DNA of 15,009 bases from Candidatus Hydrogenedentota bacterium (GCA_022710255.1 JAKLHG010000025.1:1-15009); one strand, 5' to 3'; counted from the first letter of the stretch, positions 1 through 6,745 are shown. Numbers and translations are program-made. Notes: generated from the letters alone by a model not told the origin.

Positions 1-99
1 CTGCCGCTTTGCATCAAGACGGACATGCGGGCCGCAGTCACGATGGAAGCGGCAGGATGCCACTTCTACGCTCTTGCCATTCCTTACGTGCGGATTTAG
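1..99 (+). CDS. C-terminal fragment of an unidentified protein (5' end outside window)
   Basis: The first frame is open from base 1 to a TAG at 97-99 and gives 32 residues ending in AIPYVRI. It is the only one of the three forward frames that reads like ordinary protein, with mixed hydrophobic and polar residues and few Arg/Ser-rich runs. The fragment is too short to assign a family. The next gene starts over 220 bp later, so this is probably the end of a separate transcription unit. The coding call rests on frame quality alone and could be wrong. Confidence 0.4.
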   Translation: MPLCIKTDMRAAVTMEAAGCHFYALAIPYVRI

Positions 100-147
100 G
101 TGAAAACCAAGGGCATAATGCACACTGATACGGGCGGGAGAAGACCT

Positions 148-173
148 GAATCCCTCAGGTGAATCCCTCAGGT
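148..173. repeat. 13-bp perfect tandem duplication
   Basis: The unit GAATCCCTCAGGT occurs twice head to tail, at 148-160 and 161-173. The first copy is preceded by ACC, which creates an inverted repeat ACCTGA/TCAGGT (144-149 with 155-160). The second copy ends where the candidate -35 element begins. It could be simple replication slippage or a duplicated half-site. Confidence 0.8.
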
Positions 174-202
174 TGAAAGCGAGTGCCCGGATTCACTATG
201 CT
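173..202 (+). promoter_or_regulatory. Possible sigma-70 promoter for the lipoprotein pair
   Basis: TTGAAA (173-178, 5/6 of consensus) is followed by an 18-bp spacer and TATGCT (197-202, 4/6). It lies about 120 bp upstream of the first lipoprotein gene with no gene in between. The match is moderate and no operator is evident. Confidence 0.33.
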
Positions 203-311
203 ATTGTGCACCGATTAATCCGTCTCCCGCAAACAGGCCCTTTATAAAAGGTGCGTGTGTGAAGGGTTTTTCCGCTGATGTTGCGGATATCCCAAGGGGA
301 CTAAATTGTTC

Positions 312-317
312 AGGAGG
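312..317 (+). promoter_or_regulatory. Ribosome binding site AGGAGG
   Basis: A perfect AGGAGG ends 5 nt before the ATG at 323, which settles the start of the first lipoprotein gene. Confidence 0.8.
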
Positions 318-322
318 TATTT

Positions 323-853
323 ATGGGCAGGTTGACAACGTATCTGGTTGCCGGTTTGGTGTTGATCATGGTGTCGGGATGTGAGTCCATGCCATGGAAG
401 CGTGAAGCCTTGCCGCCGGTGGAACTCCTCGAAGAAACGGAATCCGAAGTGAAAGCCGAAACCAAGGTGGAGCCTGTGAAAACACCGGCACCCAAGCCGC
501 CTGATGCGCTGCAGCTGTCCAACAACCAGCGCATAAAGGACGTGCCGTTGCCGGCAAAGGCCAAAGAAGATTTGGATCGTTCCTATATATACGAATCTTC
601 GAATCTTCAATTCGGCCGCATGGTGTACACCATACGGGCTTCCGTGAACGAAGTGGCGCAATTTTATATTGATAATGCGCCCGATACGGGGTGGCGTCTG
701 GACAATGTCAAACAAGAGGAAGGCAGCGCCGCGTTACTGTTTCTAAAAGAAGGCAAGAAATTGGATGTTTTGGTGAGCCCGCTGGGAATGTTTCGGGGAC
801 AACGTCTTGTGCTTAACCTGGTGCCGGACAGTGCGACGGGAACCAACCCGTGA
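323..853 (+). CDS. Predicted lipoprotein of unknown function
   Basis: A 176-residue protein with a lipoprotein signal: a short basic start (MGR), a hydrophobic stretch at residues 8-17 and a lipobox V17-S18-G19-C20. The mature protein begins Cys-Glu. Residues 30-65 form a charged, Pro/Lys/Glu-rich linker typical of a flexible spacer from the membrane. Residues 75-170 look like a compact alpha/beta domain, with the segments SNLQFGRMVYT, VAQFYIDNAP and KLDVLVSPLG. I do not recognise a named family and assign no activity. The strong AGGAGG decides the start. The stop overlaps the next gene, also a lipoprotein, by 4 nt (GTGA), so the two are very likely co-translated and may work together in the envelope. 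Confidence 0.85.
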   Translation: MGRLTTYLVAGLVLIMVSGCESMPWKREALPPVELLEETESEVKAETKVEPVKTPAPKPPDALQLSNNQRIKDVPLPAKAKEDLDRSYIYESSNLQFGRMVYTIRASVNEVAQFYIDNAPDTGWRLDNVKQEEGSAALLFLKEGKKLDVLVSPLGMFRGQRLVLNLVPDSATGTNP

Positions 854-1326
854 TTAGATCTTTCAACCTGGCGATTATGGGCCTTGCGGCCGCGTGTTTT
901 TTTGGGGCGTGTCAGTCCCGAATTCCCGCGGAAATCGGCCGCATGACCGGCATCGTCATGAGTGATGAGGAAAAAATAGCCCGGATTCTGGAGGACGTGC
1001 AACGGGGTATGGAAAACCGCCAGGTGTACCGGGTGCTTGCCCATGTGTCACGCGGCTACAAGGACCGTGACGGCCGTGATTATAATGGGCTGAGCGAAGA
1101 TTTGAACACCTTGTTCCGTACGTACAGAGACATTCATATAACCCGCGCCACCCCTTCCATCCAGGTACAGGGCGACAGCGCACGGGTGGTGGACACTTTT
1201 GGCACCCGGGCAGAGGCCTCGAATTCCCAGCAATACCCGCCGGTGAATCTTCAGGGCCAGGTGGTTATTCTTATGCAACGGTACAAAGACACCTGGCAAA
1301 TCACGGAATGGGGGCCGGTAAGCTGA
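850..1326 (+). CDS. Predicted lipoprotein, NTF2-like fold possible
   Basis: A 158-residue protein starting with GTG in the GTGA overlap with the preceding lipoprotein gene. An ATG ten codons in is a possible alternative, but coupling favours the GTG. The signal ends in F18-G19-A20-C21, a lipobox-like site after a hydrophobic segment. The rest has a helix carrying EEKIARILEDVQRGMENR, then YRVLAHVSRGYKDRDG, then beta-rich segments ending QVVILMQRYKDTWQITEWGPVS. A helix near the start, an internal helix and a curved sheet ending in a Trp-containing strand are typical of NTF2/SnoaL-like domains. That assignment is an inference from layout, not from a diagnostic motif. No catalytic residues can be named. 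Confidence 0.82.
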   Translation: MIRSFNLAIMGLAAACFFGACQSRIPAEIGRMTGIVMSDEEKIARILEDVQRGMENRQVYRVLAHVSRGYKDRDGRDYNGLSEDLNTLFRTYRDIHITRATPSIQVQGDSARVVDTFGTRAEASNSQQYPPVNLQGQVVILMQRYKDTWQITEWGPVS

Positions 1327-1352
1327 GGTGCGGGTGGTTCCTTGGCTGGCCG

Positions 1353-1368
1353 CGCCCCAAGAGGGGCG
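1353..1368 (+). terminator. GC hairpin after the lipoprotein pair
   Basis: CGCCCC (1353-1358), loop AAGA, GGGGCG (1363-1368) form a perfect 6-bp stem 27 nt after the lipoprotein stop. No T-run follows (GGGTTATG), so it is not a classical intrinsic terminator. It may protect a transcript end or mark the border before the TPR gene. Confidence 0.3.
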
Positions 1369-1445
1369 GGGTTATGAAGTTGAGGGTGGACGCAGCGAGT
1401 GCAGGAAATATCAACCTAACGAAGTTGGAGTGAAATAATAACCCC

Positions 1446-2249
1446 ATGGCAAGACCCAAGAAAAAGTCAACGTCCGTAAGCCACTTGTTCGTGCCGGAAG
1501 AACCCAAGACGGAATGGCAGAAGATTCTCGCGCACCTGGAAGAAAACATTAAGCTATACGCGGCAGGGGCCATTTTCGTCCTTATTTGCCTTGCGATAGG
1601 CGCTCTTATCCGGGTCAATGCGGTGGCAAAGGAAAAAGAAGTGGCCACCAAGTACGCGGAGGCAGCGCTTGAAGCAGACGCAAAACCTCGTCTGGAAAAG
1701 TATAAAGCCATCAGCGAAAGCGCGGGCCGGTGGACGCCGGAGGTGCTGTATATGATGGGGGAAACGGCCATTGAAGCCGGGGAAAAAGAGACGGCACGTC
1801 AGGCTTTTGACAAGGTCATCTCCGAGTATGGTGACAGTGATTTCGCCGCCCCGGCGCTGGAGGGGCTTGCTTTTCTTGCCCGGGATGAAGGCCGTCTTGA
1901 AGACGCGCTGAAAACGTACGAGGACTTGATTTCAAAATGGCCCGGCGCCTATGTGGCCCGATGTGCCCACTTTACCATAGGTGAACTGCTTGAGGCGCTT
2001 GACCGCCCGCAGGAAGCCATTACCGCTTACCGCAAACAGACCACGGTATTTCCGGAATCCTCCGTTGCCACCAAGGCGGAACAGGCCCTGGAACGTATGG
2101 AGGAGGCGCATCCGGATTTGTTCCCGGCCGAAGAGGGTGAAGGTGAAGGCGCAACGTCTGCCGAGGCGGGTGTTGCTGATGGTGCCGCTGATGCCGCCCA
2201 GACCGGCTCTCTGACTGTGGAACCGCAAGTCGCGCCAGTCGGCGAGTAA
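1446..2249 (+). CDS. Membrane-anchored TPR protein (YfgM/BamD-like architecture)
   Basis: A 267-residue protein: a basic N-terminus (ARPKKK), a cytoplasmic stretch to about residue 35, one transmembrane helix at 36-55, then a TPR solenoid at about 92-215. Repeat signatures include AIEAGEKETARQAFDKVI, ARDEGRLEDALKTYEDLI and LEALDRPQEAITAYRK. The last 45 residues are an acidic Glu/Gly/Ala-rich, low-complexity tail. This order, a single N-terminal anchor with exported TPRs, is that of YfgM-type proteins, which associate with SecYEG and periplasmic chaperones. TPR similarity is generic, so the exact partner is unknown. The only Shine-Dalgarno-like motif (GGAG, 1427-1430) is 15 nt from the ATG, longer than ideal. 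No better in-frame start is visible. Confidence 0.85.
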   Translation: MARPKKKSTSVSHLFVPEEPKTEWQKILAHLEENIKLYAAGAIFVLICLAIGALIRVNAVAKEKEVATKYAEAALEADAKPRLEKYKAISESAGRWTPEVLYMMGETAIEAGEKETARQAFDKVISEYGDSDFAAPALEGLAFLARDEGRLEDALKTYEDLISKWPGAYVARCAHFTIGELLEALDRPQEAITAYRKQTTVFPESSVATKAEQALERMEEAHPDLFPAEEGEGEGATSAEAGVADGAADAAQTGSLTVEPQVAPVGE

Positions 2250-2303
2250 CGGGTTGGCTTCATGCGGTAAAGCGCCTTGCGTACCGCAGGAAAAGTGAAT
2301 ACT

Positions 2304-3443
2304 GTGAGTAAAGCCGTGAAAAATAAGCGCAACCTGGCGGCATTGTCGCTGGTGGCAGCGAACATCCGGCGCGGTGCGAATGTTATAATCAGCCGGTATC
2401 TGCAACGCCCCCCGCGGTACCTCCCTGTCATCCTTCTTTTTGTGACAGAACGCTGTAATCTTCATTGCCGCATGTGCGGGGTATGTGATCGTCCGACGGC
2501 GCCATCCGTCGATGATGAACTGACGTTCAGTCACTACAAGGCCCTTATCGAAACGGCGTCCGCCCGACTGGGAACGACCCTGATCTCCATCGGCGGGGGG
2601 GAACCTCTGTTGCGCCGGGATATTTTTGATATCATTCAGTGTGCCGCGGACGTGGGAATGGCGGTGCATATCTGTACCAATGGCCTGTTGATCAACAGGG
2701 AGCGTGCGGTGAAATTGCGTGATTCCGGCATCGCTGCAGTTTCCATTTCTTTGGACAGTCCGGACGCAGCCGCCCATGAATATCTACGGGGGTCGGGAAC
2801 GTTTCAGGCCACCATTGACGCCATTCAACTGCTTGGTGATGTGGCGCCAGAGATACAGGTGGGCATCAACTGTCTTATCACGCGCTTGAATTTTCATAAT
2901 ATGGAAGCCATGGTCGGCCTTGCGGAACACCTTGGTGTGCAGCAGATAAAATTCGCGCCAATACACATGAACCTGTTACACCGTCACAAGGCGGAAGAAG
3001 AATTCAAGGAACTGCTTTTTTCTGAAAGCGATTTGCCGGAATTACGTGAAGAAATCACCCGACTGAAGAAGCGGTGCAGGAACAGCCCCCTATCCACAAC
3101 ATCCCCGGCGTTCTTTGACGGTATTGTTCCTTTTTACCAAATGGGGCGCCGTTCCTTTACGTGTCATGCCGGGTATGCCGTCTGCGCTGTCGGACCCACA
3201 GGGCAGGTGGCGCCCTGTTGCGATATGGACAGTTCTTTTTCTATAAAGGACTCCCCGATTGATGTTCTGTGGCGGGATCCGGCCTTTCACGAACTGCGCC
3301 GCAAAGTGGATCAGTGTACCGCGCGGTGTTGGGACACCACCAACACGGAATTGAGCCTGACGCTGCGGCCCTGGTCGTTGCTAAGTCATATTGCCGCCAC
3401 CTGGCGGGATTTGCGTTTTTATTCGGGCACGGGCCGCAAATGA
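2304..3443 (+). CDS. Radical SAM protein with SPASM-type C-terminal domain
   Basis: A 379-residue radical SAM enzyme. C51-x3-C55-x2-C58 (ERCNLHCRMC) binds the [4Fe-4S] cluster that cleaves S-adenosylmethionine. ISIGGGEPLLRRDIF supplies the Gly-rich SAM-contact motif. The C-terminal part carries further cysteines in the pattern CHAGYAVCAVGPTGQVAPCC, then CTARCW, as in SPASM/twitch domains that hold auxiliary Fe-S clusters. Residues 10-40 form an amphipathic or hydrophobic helix ahead of the barrel, suggesting membrane association. I chose the GTG at 2304, 12 nt after AGGA (2288-2291). The open frame reaches a TTG at 2277 and a GTG at 2295, but neither is better served by a Shine-Dalgarno. The substrate is unknown. 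SPASM enzymes modify peptides, proteins, lipids or cofactors, and no peptide precursor gene is evident nearby. Confidence 0.9.
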   Translation: MSKAVKNKRNLAALSLVAANIRRGANVIISRYLQRPPRYLPVILLFVTERCNLHCRMCGVCDRPTAPSVDDELTFSHYKALIETASARLGTTLISIGGGEPLLRRDIFDIIQCAADVGMAVHICTNGLLINRERAVKLRDSGIAAVSISLDSPDAAAHEYLRGSGTFQATIDAIQLLGDVAPEIQVGINCLITRLNFHNMEAMVGLAEHLGVQQIKFAPIHMNLLHRHKAEEEFKELLFSESDLPELREEITRLKKRCRNSPLSTTSPAFFDGIVPFYQMGRRSFTCHAGYAVCAVGPTGQVAPCCDMDSSFSIKDSPIDVLWRDPAFHELRRKVDQCTARCWDTTNTELSLTLRPWSLLSHIAATWRDLRFYSGTGRK

Positions 3444-3500
3444 GGCTACCTGTGGAGTCGCGGCTATTCTGGAGTCGATAACAAGATGAACCACAGTCGC

Positions 3501-3505
3501 AAGGA
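3501..3505 (+). promoter_or_regulatory. Ribosome binding site deciding the start at 3513
   Basis: AAGGA ends 7 nt before the ATG at 3513. The earlier in-frame ATG at 3486 has GGAG (3471-3474) 11 nt upstream, a usable but less ideal site. Confidence 0.5.
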
Positions 3506-3512
3506 TGAAACA

Positions 3513-3992
3513 ATGTCCAAAGAATCGCTTAGTTTTCAGGACATCACCGCGGAACTGGGCGAAATACAGATCCCACCGTCAGCAACAGGGCAGGCGGACA
3601 ACGGGGGTGCACCACCCGTGGAGCCCGCTGATTTCGGTGGAACGATAATCGTGGAGGATACAAGGCCCGGGCCCGCCACCAACGAAGGAATAACCACAAG
3701 CGCATTGACGGGGAGTTCACCGAAACCGAGGCCCATGTGGGTTGACGGCATTATGTGCAACCTGCTTGCCGCGATATTTATTCTTCCGGTGTTGTTGAAT
3801 ATCGGTTTGCGCGGATACCAGCCCTGGATTTCCTATAGCGTGATGTTTCTTGCCTTGGGCGCCTCCGTATGGTCTTTGTTCGGCCTGCAAGTGGAGGACG
3901 GACCGTCGGGAAGAAAGATGTGCCTGATTAGCGCGGGTTTGGGACTGGCGCTTGCCCTCATCGCTTTTGGAGTCCGTGGAGTGAATCCGTGA
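3513..3992 (+). CDS. Three-helix membrane protein of unknown function
   Basis: A 159-residue protein, or 168 if it starts at the ATG at 3486. The first 75 residues are hydrophilic, rich in Pro, Gly, Thr and Ala, and look disordered. Three hydrophobic helices follow at about 81-98, 108-125 and 136-154, carrying AAIFILPVLLNIG, SVMFLALGASVWSLFG and SAGLGLALALIAFG. The long flexible N-terminus with a compact membrane end suggests an adaptor or a small transporter-like subunit. No family is recognised. The gene follows the radical SAM gene on the same strand with only a short gap, so co-expression is likely. It ends in a convergent arrangement with the minus-strand lipoprotein gene. Confidence 0.75.
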   Translation: MSKESLSFQDITAELGEIQIPPSATGQADNGGAPPVEPADFGGTIIVEDTRPGPATNEGITTSALTGSSPKPRPMWVDGIMCNLLAAIFILPVLLNIGLRGYQPWISYSVMFLALGASVWSLFGLQVEDGPSGRKMCLISAGLGLALALIAFGVRGVNP

Positions 3993-4009
3993 CGCAGGGC
4001 GTTGGTGAA

Positions 4010-4029
4010 ACGCGGGCCATGCCCGGCGT
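4010..4029. terminator. Possible terminator hairpin between convergent genes
   Basis: ACGCGGGC, loop CAT, GCCCGGCGT form a stem with one bulged G in the 75-bp convergent gap. The downstream sequence is G-rich rather than T-rich, so any termination would not be of the classical intrinsic type. Confidence 0.3.
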
Positions 4030-4067
4030 CGGGGTTTAGGGGCGGGGTTTGATTTGGCTTTCTGTGT

Positions 4068-4751
4068 TCAGGGAATGGTTACCCATGTCCCGGGGAGGCA
4101 TTCACTGCCCAGTTTCCGTCCCAGGGAGGTCGCTTTGATGGTGTCAAAATCCGTGCCGGAGGGTAATTGAAACGCCTCTCCCGTGTGGCTGCGGCGCAGG
4201 CGTTCCATGGCATAGATGGACTGTATTTTCGCCACGTTCACTTCGGGAAGGTCTTTGTTCAATCTTGCAATTTCATTGTAAAGCAGGGTCCGGTCCTTGT
4301 TTTCTTCAGCCACGGTTTTTTGGGACGCGTTCATTTCTTCCGCATCCCGGGTCGTGTCGCATTCCCGCAGTTCCACCAACCCCCGGTTGGATTCGCCCAG
4401 GCACCCCGCTCGCTTTAAGGTGCTGACCGTTTTATTGCGTTCGCGCATCCGGACGGCGGCTTCGGTCATCGGCGGTGAAAAGACCGCATCCCGGGTCTCC
4501 GCCCATGCGCATTGCATCGGGGCAATTATATTCAAGAAATGATGTAATCCCGATACTGGTTGAGGCGCTTCCATCATACCCGGAAGCGTGTTCGTCTTTC
4601 CCTCCACGTAATCAAGCACCTGCCTGGCCTGTTTTGCGATGTGACGCAGATCTTGGGCAGGAGGAGGGATTGTCTGATGTTCCTTGCTGATGACGCATCC
4701 CAGGGAGATAATGCAGGCAGCGATGACACCTATGCCAATGGTTTTTCTCAT
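4068..4751 (-). CDS. DUF1318 (YdbL-like) domain lipoprotein
   Basis: A 227-residue protein. The start at 4751 gives the signal MRKTIGIGVIAACIISLGC and has an AAGGAG site 10 nt upstream. A longer open frame to 4811 adds 20 residues but spoils the signal. Lipidation is likely at C19 (S-L-G-C), although the residue at -3 is not the usual Leu; C13 (I-A-A-C) is a less likely alternative. The C-terminal half matches the DUF1318/YdbL layout: GCLGESNRGLVEL, then VAEENKDRTLLYNEIARLN and AKIQSIYAMERLR, and a final TWVTIP. E. coli YdbL is a periplasmic partner of YdbH and the lipoprotein YnbE. Neither partner is visible here. Four further cysteines in the mature region could form disulfides. The family call rests on motif layout and is moderately sure. 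Confidence 0.78.
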   Translation of the reverse strand: MRKTIGIGVIAACIISLGCVISKEHQTIPPPAQDLRHIAKQARQVLDYVEGKTNTLPGMMEAPQPVSGLHHFLNIIAPMQCAWAETRDAVFSPPMTEAAVRMRERNKTVSTLKRAGCLGESNRGLVELRECDTTRDAEEMNASQKTVAEENKDRTLLYNEIARLNKDLPEVNVAKIQSIYAMERLRRSHTGEAFQLPSGTDFDTIKATSLGRKLGSECLPGTWVTIP

Positions 4752-4761
4752 ATCAACCTGT

Positions 4762-4767
4762 CTCCTT
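4762..4767 (-). promoter_or_regulatory. Ribosome binding site AAGGAG
   Basis: CTCCTT on the + strand reads AAGGAG on the minus strand, 10 nt before the ATG at 4751. It decides the shorter start of the DUF1318 lipoprotein. Confidence 0.7.
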
Positions 4768-4816
4768 GTGAACCTTTTCACATAACATGCGCCCGGACAG
4801 CGTTTATTCACCTGCT

Positions 4817-4822
4817 ATTATA
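4817..4822 (-). promoter_or_regulatory. Perfect -10 box (TATAAT) of a probable promoter for the DUF1318 lipoprotein
   Basis: The minus strand reads TATAAT here, which would start a transcript near 4810 and give a leader of about 60 nt. No good -35 is seen at 16-18 bp (for example CACGAT), so an activator or another sigma factor may be involved, or the match is fortuitous. Confidence 0.4.
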
Positions 4823-4981
4823 ACCGTTGGAGAGGTCCGATCGTGAATGGCTGGTGATTCTGAAATCAGGAGCGACAGCCGGGATACGGTCCGCCCGGCC
4901 CGGCCCGGTCGCGCGTTTCAAAGGCGTGCTTCGTCCTATGGGGCGTGCCAGGGTCGTCATCTTTTTCGGCTGGAGTGGAAT

Positions 4982-5010
4982 TTGACACGCCGGAATAAAT
5001 ATGGTATCCT
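4982..5010 (+). promoter_or_regulatory. Near-consensus sigma-70 promoter with extended -10
   Basis: TTGACA (4982-4987, 6/6), a 17-bp spacer, and TATCCT (5005-5010, 4/6) preceded by TGG, which supplies the TGn extended -10 motif. Transcription would start near 5017 and run through about 390 nt of leader before the barrel gene. Confidence 0.65.
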
Positions 5011-5324
5011 TTTGCCACGGAGTACCGAGGGATTGTCCAAGGCTGAGACTTCCTTATGTCGGCACGGCAGATGCAACTGTCGTGTGGTATGTGTTTACGA
5101 TGGAATCATCTTCGTTTTGTGTGGAAGAAGCCGAAAGTGAACGCGAGTGGACGTCTTTTACTTTCAGCGGAAGCAAAGACTTTTGTAAATCGTTAATCGG
5201 TGCGGGTAATGATTTCACGATAGGGCGCCAAATCAAAATGAGAAAGGAGGGATGAGGTTAACGTGGTTTAATGCTGGCGCTTCGATACCCATCTCGTGAA
5301 TTTGACAATATAAGATGAAACTTG

Positions 5325-5365
5325 CCTTCGTTACTGAAGGCGGGGGCGGGATGAATGTTCCGCCC
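5325..5365 (+). other. Two consecutive hairpins in the barrel gene leader
   Basis: CCTTC/GAAGG with loop GTTACT (5325-5340) is followed directly by GGGCGG/CCGCCC with a 10-nt loop (5344-5365). They end about 28 nt before the ribosome binding site. No T-run follows, so they look like leader structure rather than a terminator. They may affect mRNA stability or regulator binding. Confidence 0.45.
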
Positions 5366-5393
5366 GGCAATGGTGAAAAAAATTACTTTATAC

Positions 5394-5399
5394 AAGGAG
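5394..5399 (+). promoter_or_regulatory. Ribosome binding site deciding the barrel gene start
   Basis: AAGGAG lies 9 nt before the ATG at 5409, which opens directly into a signal peptide. This excludes the upstream in-frame ATG at 5355. Confidence 0.75.
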
Positions 5400-5408
5400 T
5401 TTACAAGA

Positions 5409-6710
5409 ATGAAATTCAGAACACTAATTATGGTCGCGTTGATAGCCGGCCTCGGCGGTGTTGCGGTAGCCGAATTGCAGAACGTGGAAATCGGCGGCAG
5501 CATCCGTATTCGCGGCAACTATTTCAGCATGGACAGCATTGGCGATGACAGCTTCATTGAACAGCGCACGCGCCTGAATGTGAAAGCCGATTTTACGCAG
5601 GAAGTAAGCGCTTTCATCGAACTCGACTCCTACGATATTTGGGGCGAAGATTTTCGTTCCTGGTATCTGTGCGGCAATGATTTCCGCGGCGAAGACAATA
5701 TCGACCTGTACCAGGCCTATATTGAAGCGCGGAATCTGTGGGGCAGCCCCCTTACGGCTCGTGTTGGCCGTCAAGAGTTGGCGCTGGGGAATCAGTTCCT
5801 CGTTGGTGTTAAAGATGTCAGCGCCGTATTTCCCGGCCAGTCTTTTGACGCCCTGCGCCTGACCTTCGCGAACGACATGGTTTCCATCGACGCCATCGCG
5901 GCCAAGTTGGCCGAAAACTACGGCGATTTCGGTGAAGATGATGTCGATTTCTATGCCGTTTATGGCAGCTACCTTGGCATCGAAGATGTCACACTGGACG
6001 CGTACTGGATGTTTGTGCGGGACGATGAGGGCGTGCTTGCAAACGTCCTCGCTGGCACGACCGTCGACCTGCACACTGTTGGCCTCCGCGGATCCGGCGT
6101 CATTGGCGGGTTTGATTTCGAACTTGAAGCCGCCTACCAGTTTGGTGACATTGACGATGTTCCTTCCGCTTGCCCCCTTCCCTTTGGCAGCGCGGATGTT
6201 GATTTTGACGAGTTTGCCATCAATGCCGAAGTTGGCTATACCTTCGATGCCAGCTGGCAGCCCCGTATTTTCGCCCGGTTCGCCTATTTTGGCGGCGGCG
6301 ATCCCGACTACAGTCTGTTTAGCAACGATTACACCATGCCGTTCAACCGCCTGTTCTCCAATGTGGAGTACAGTGAGTTCATCGACCAGACCGCCCTTTC
6401 CAATGTGATGGCCTATACCATCGGCCTGCAAGCCCTGGTAACGGAAGCTCTGGAAATGAAGGTCGTCGGTTCGTACTATCAGGTTGAAAAGGAATACGGC
6501 AATGTTGGCGACGATCTGGGTTGGGAAGTCGGTCTCTATGCCGATTACCAATACAGTGAAGACCTGGTTGTGCGCGCGGGCTATTCCCACTTCTTCGGTC
6601 AGGATGGTCTGGATGCCGCCCTTATCGCGGACAACGGCCTCAATTTCTGGCCCGGAAACAGTGAAGACGATTATGATTACGTCTTCCTGGAAACGGAAAT
6701 TGCCTTCTAA
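5409..6710 (+). CDS. Outer-membrane beta-barrel of the alginate-export (AlgE-like) family
   Basis: A 433-residue protein. A Sec signal peptide (MKFRTLIMVALIAGLGG) ends in A-V-A with cleavage likely after residue 21. The mature chain is made of alternating short strands with acidic loops. It carries hallmarks of the alginate-export barrel family: QRTRLNVKADFT, VSAFIELDS, DLYQAYIEARNL, ARVGRQELALGNQFLVG, SFDALRLTF and DFYAVYGSYLG. The last residue is Phe (LETEIAF), the usual C-terminal recognition signal for BAM-dependent insertion. AlgE itself exports alginate, but most relatives lie outside alginate clusters and are putative porins for sugars or organic anions, so alginate transport is not implied. 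The gene has its own strong promoter and leader and is followed by a hairpin, so it is probably monocistronic. Length is within the usual range. Confidence 0.88.
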   Translation: MKFRTLIMVALIAGLGGVAVAELQNVEIGGSIRIRGNYFSMDSIGDDSFIEQRTRLNVKADFTQEVSAFIELDSYDIWGEDFRSWYLCGNDFRGEDNIDLYQAYIEARNLWGSPLTARVGRQELALGNQFLVGVKDVSAVFPGQSFDALRLTFANDMVSIDAIAAKLAENYGDFGEDDVDFYAVYGSYLGIEDVTLDAYWMFVRDDEGVLANVLAGTTVDLHTVGLRGSGVIGGFDFELEAAYQFGDIDDVPSACPLPFGSADVDFDEFAINAEVGYTFDASWQPRIFARFAYFGGGDPDYSLFSNDYTMPFNRLFSNVEYSEFIDQTALSNVMAYTIGLQALVTEALEMKVVGSYYQVEKEYGNVGDDLGWEVGLYADYQYSEDLVVRAGYSHFFGQDGLDAALIADNGLNFWPGNSEDDYDYVFLETEIAF

Positions 6711-6745
6711 GCGAGTACAGTTTATTTACTGAAGACATGTAAGCG

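Larger units (their letters stand above)
100..322. other. Intergenic region with possible promoter and short repeats
   Basis: No convincing gene is seen here. The stretch contains a 13-bp tandem duplication (148-173), a sigma-70-like promoter candidate (173-202), a short inverted repeat CCTTT-ATA-AAAGG (239-251) and a small hairpin TCCGC/GCGGA (271-287). It ends with the ribosome binding site of the lipoprotein gene at 323. Confidence 0.6.
4823..5408. other. Divergent intergenic region and long leader of the beta-barrel gene
   Basis: I see no convincing gene in these 586 bases. The open frames present, such as 5001-5255, have composition unlike the neighbouring proteins and lack starts with ribosome binding sites. 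The region contains a strong promoter (4982-5010) pointing at the barrel gene, a Shine-Dalgarno-like AAGGAGG (5244-5250) not followed by a gene, and two hairpins near the end: CCTTC/GAAGG (5325-5340) and GGGCGG/CCGCCC (5344-5365). The functional ribosome binding site follows at 5394-5399. Confidence 0.6.

Noticed and set aside
2250..3512. RiPP cluster around the radical SAM/SPASM gene
   Set aside because: No short precursor frame, RRE domain, peptidase or exporter is visible on either side.
5030..5100. CTGAGA motif (5043-5048) hinting at a TPP riboswitch
   Set aside because: The other conserved elements of the thiamine aptamer (the ACCTGAT-type loop and the GCGTAGGGA segment) are missing, and the downstream gene is a porin-like barrel.
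5001..5255. Open frame of 84 codons in the barrel gene leader
   Set aside because: Its ATG lies inside the promoter spacer, upstream of the expected transcript start. There is no ribosome binding site, and the sequence looks unlike a folded or secreted protein.
5302..5307. TTGACA as a second -35 before the barrel gene
   Set aside because: At 16-18 bp spacing there is no -10-like hexamer; the sequence there is GCCTTC.
5424..6590. Long minus-strand open frame (388 codons) opposite the barrel gene
   Set aside because: The + strand frame has a signal peptide, family motifs and a C-terminal Phe. The antisense frame is the usual mirror of its codon bias.
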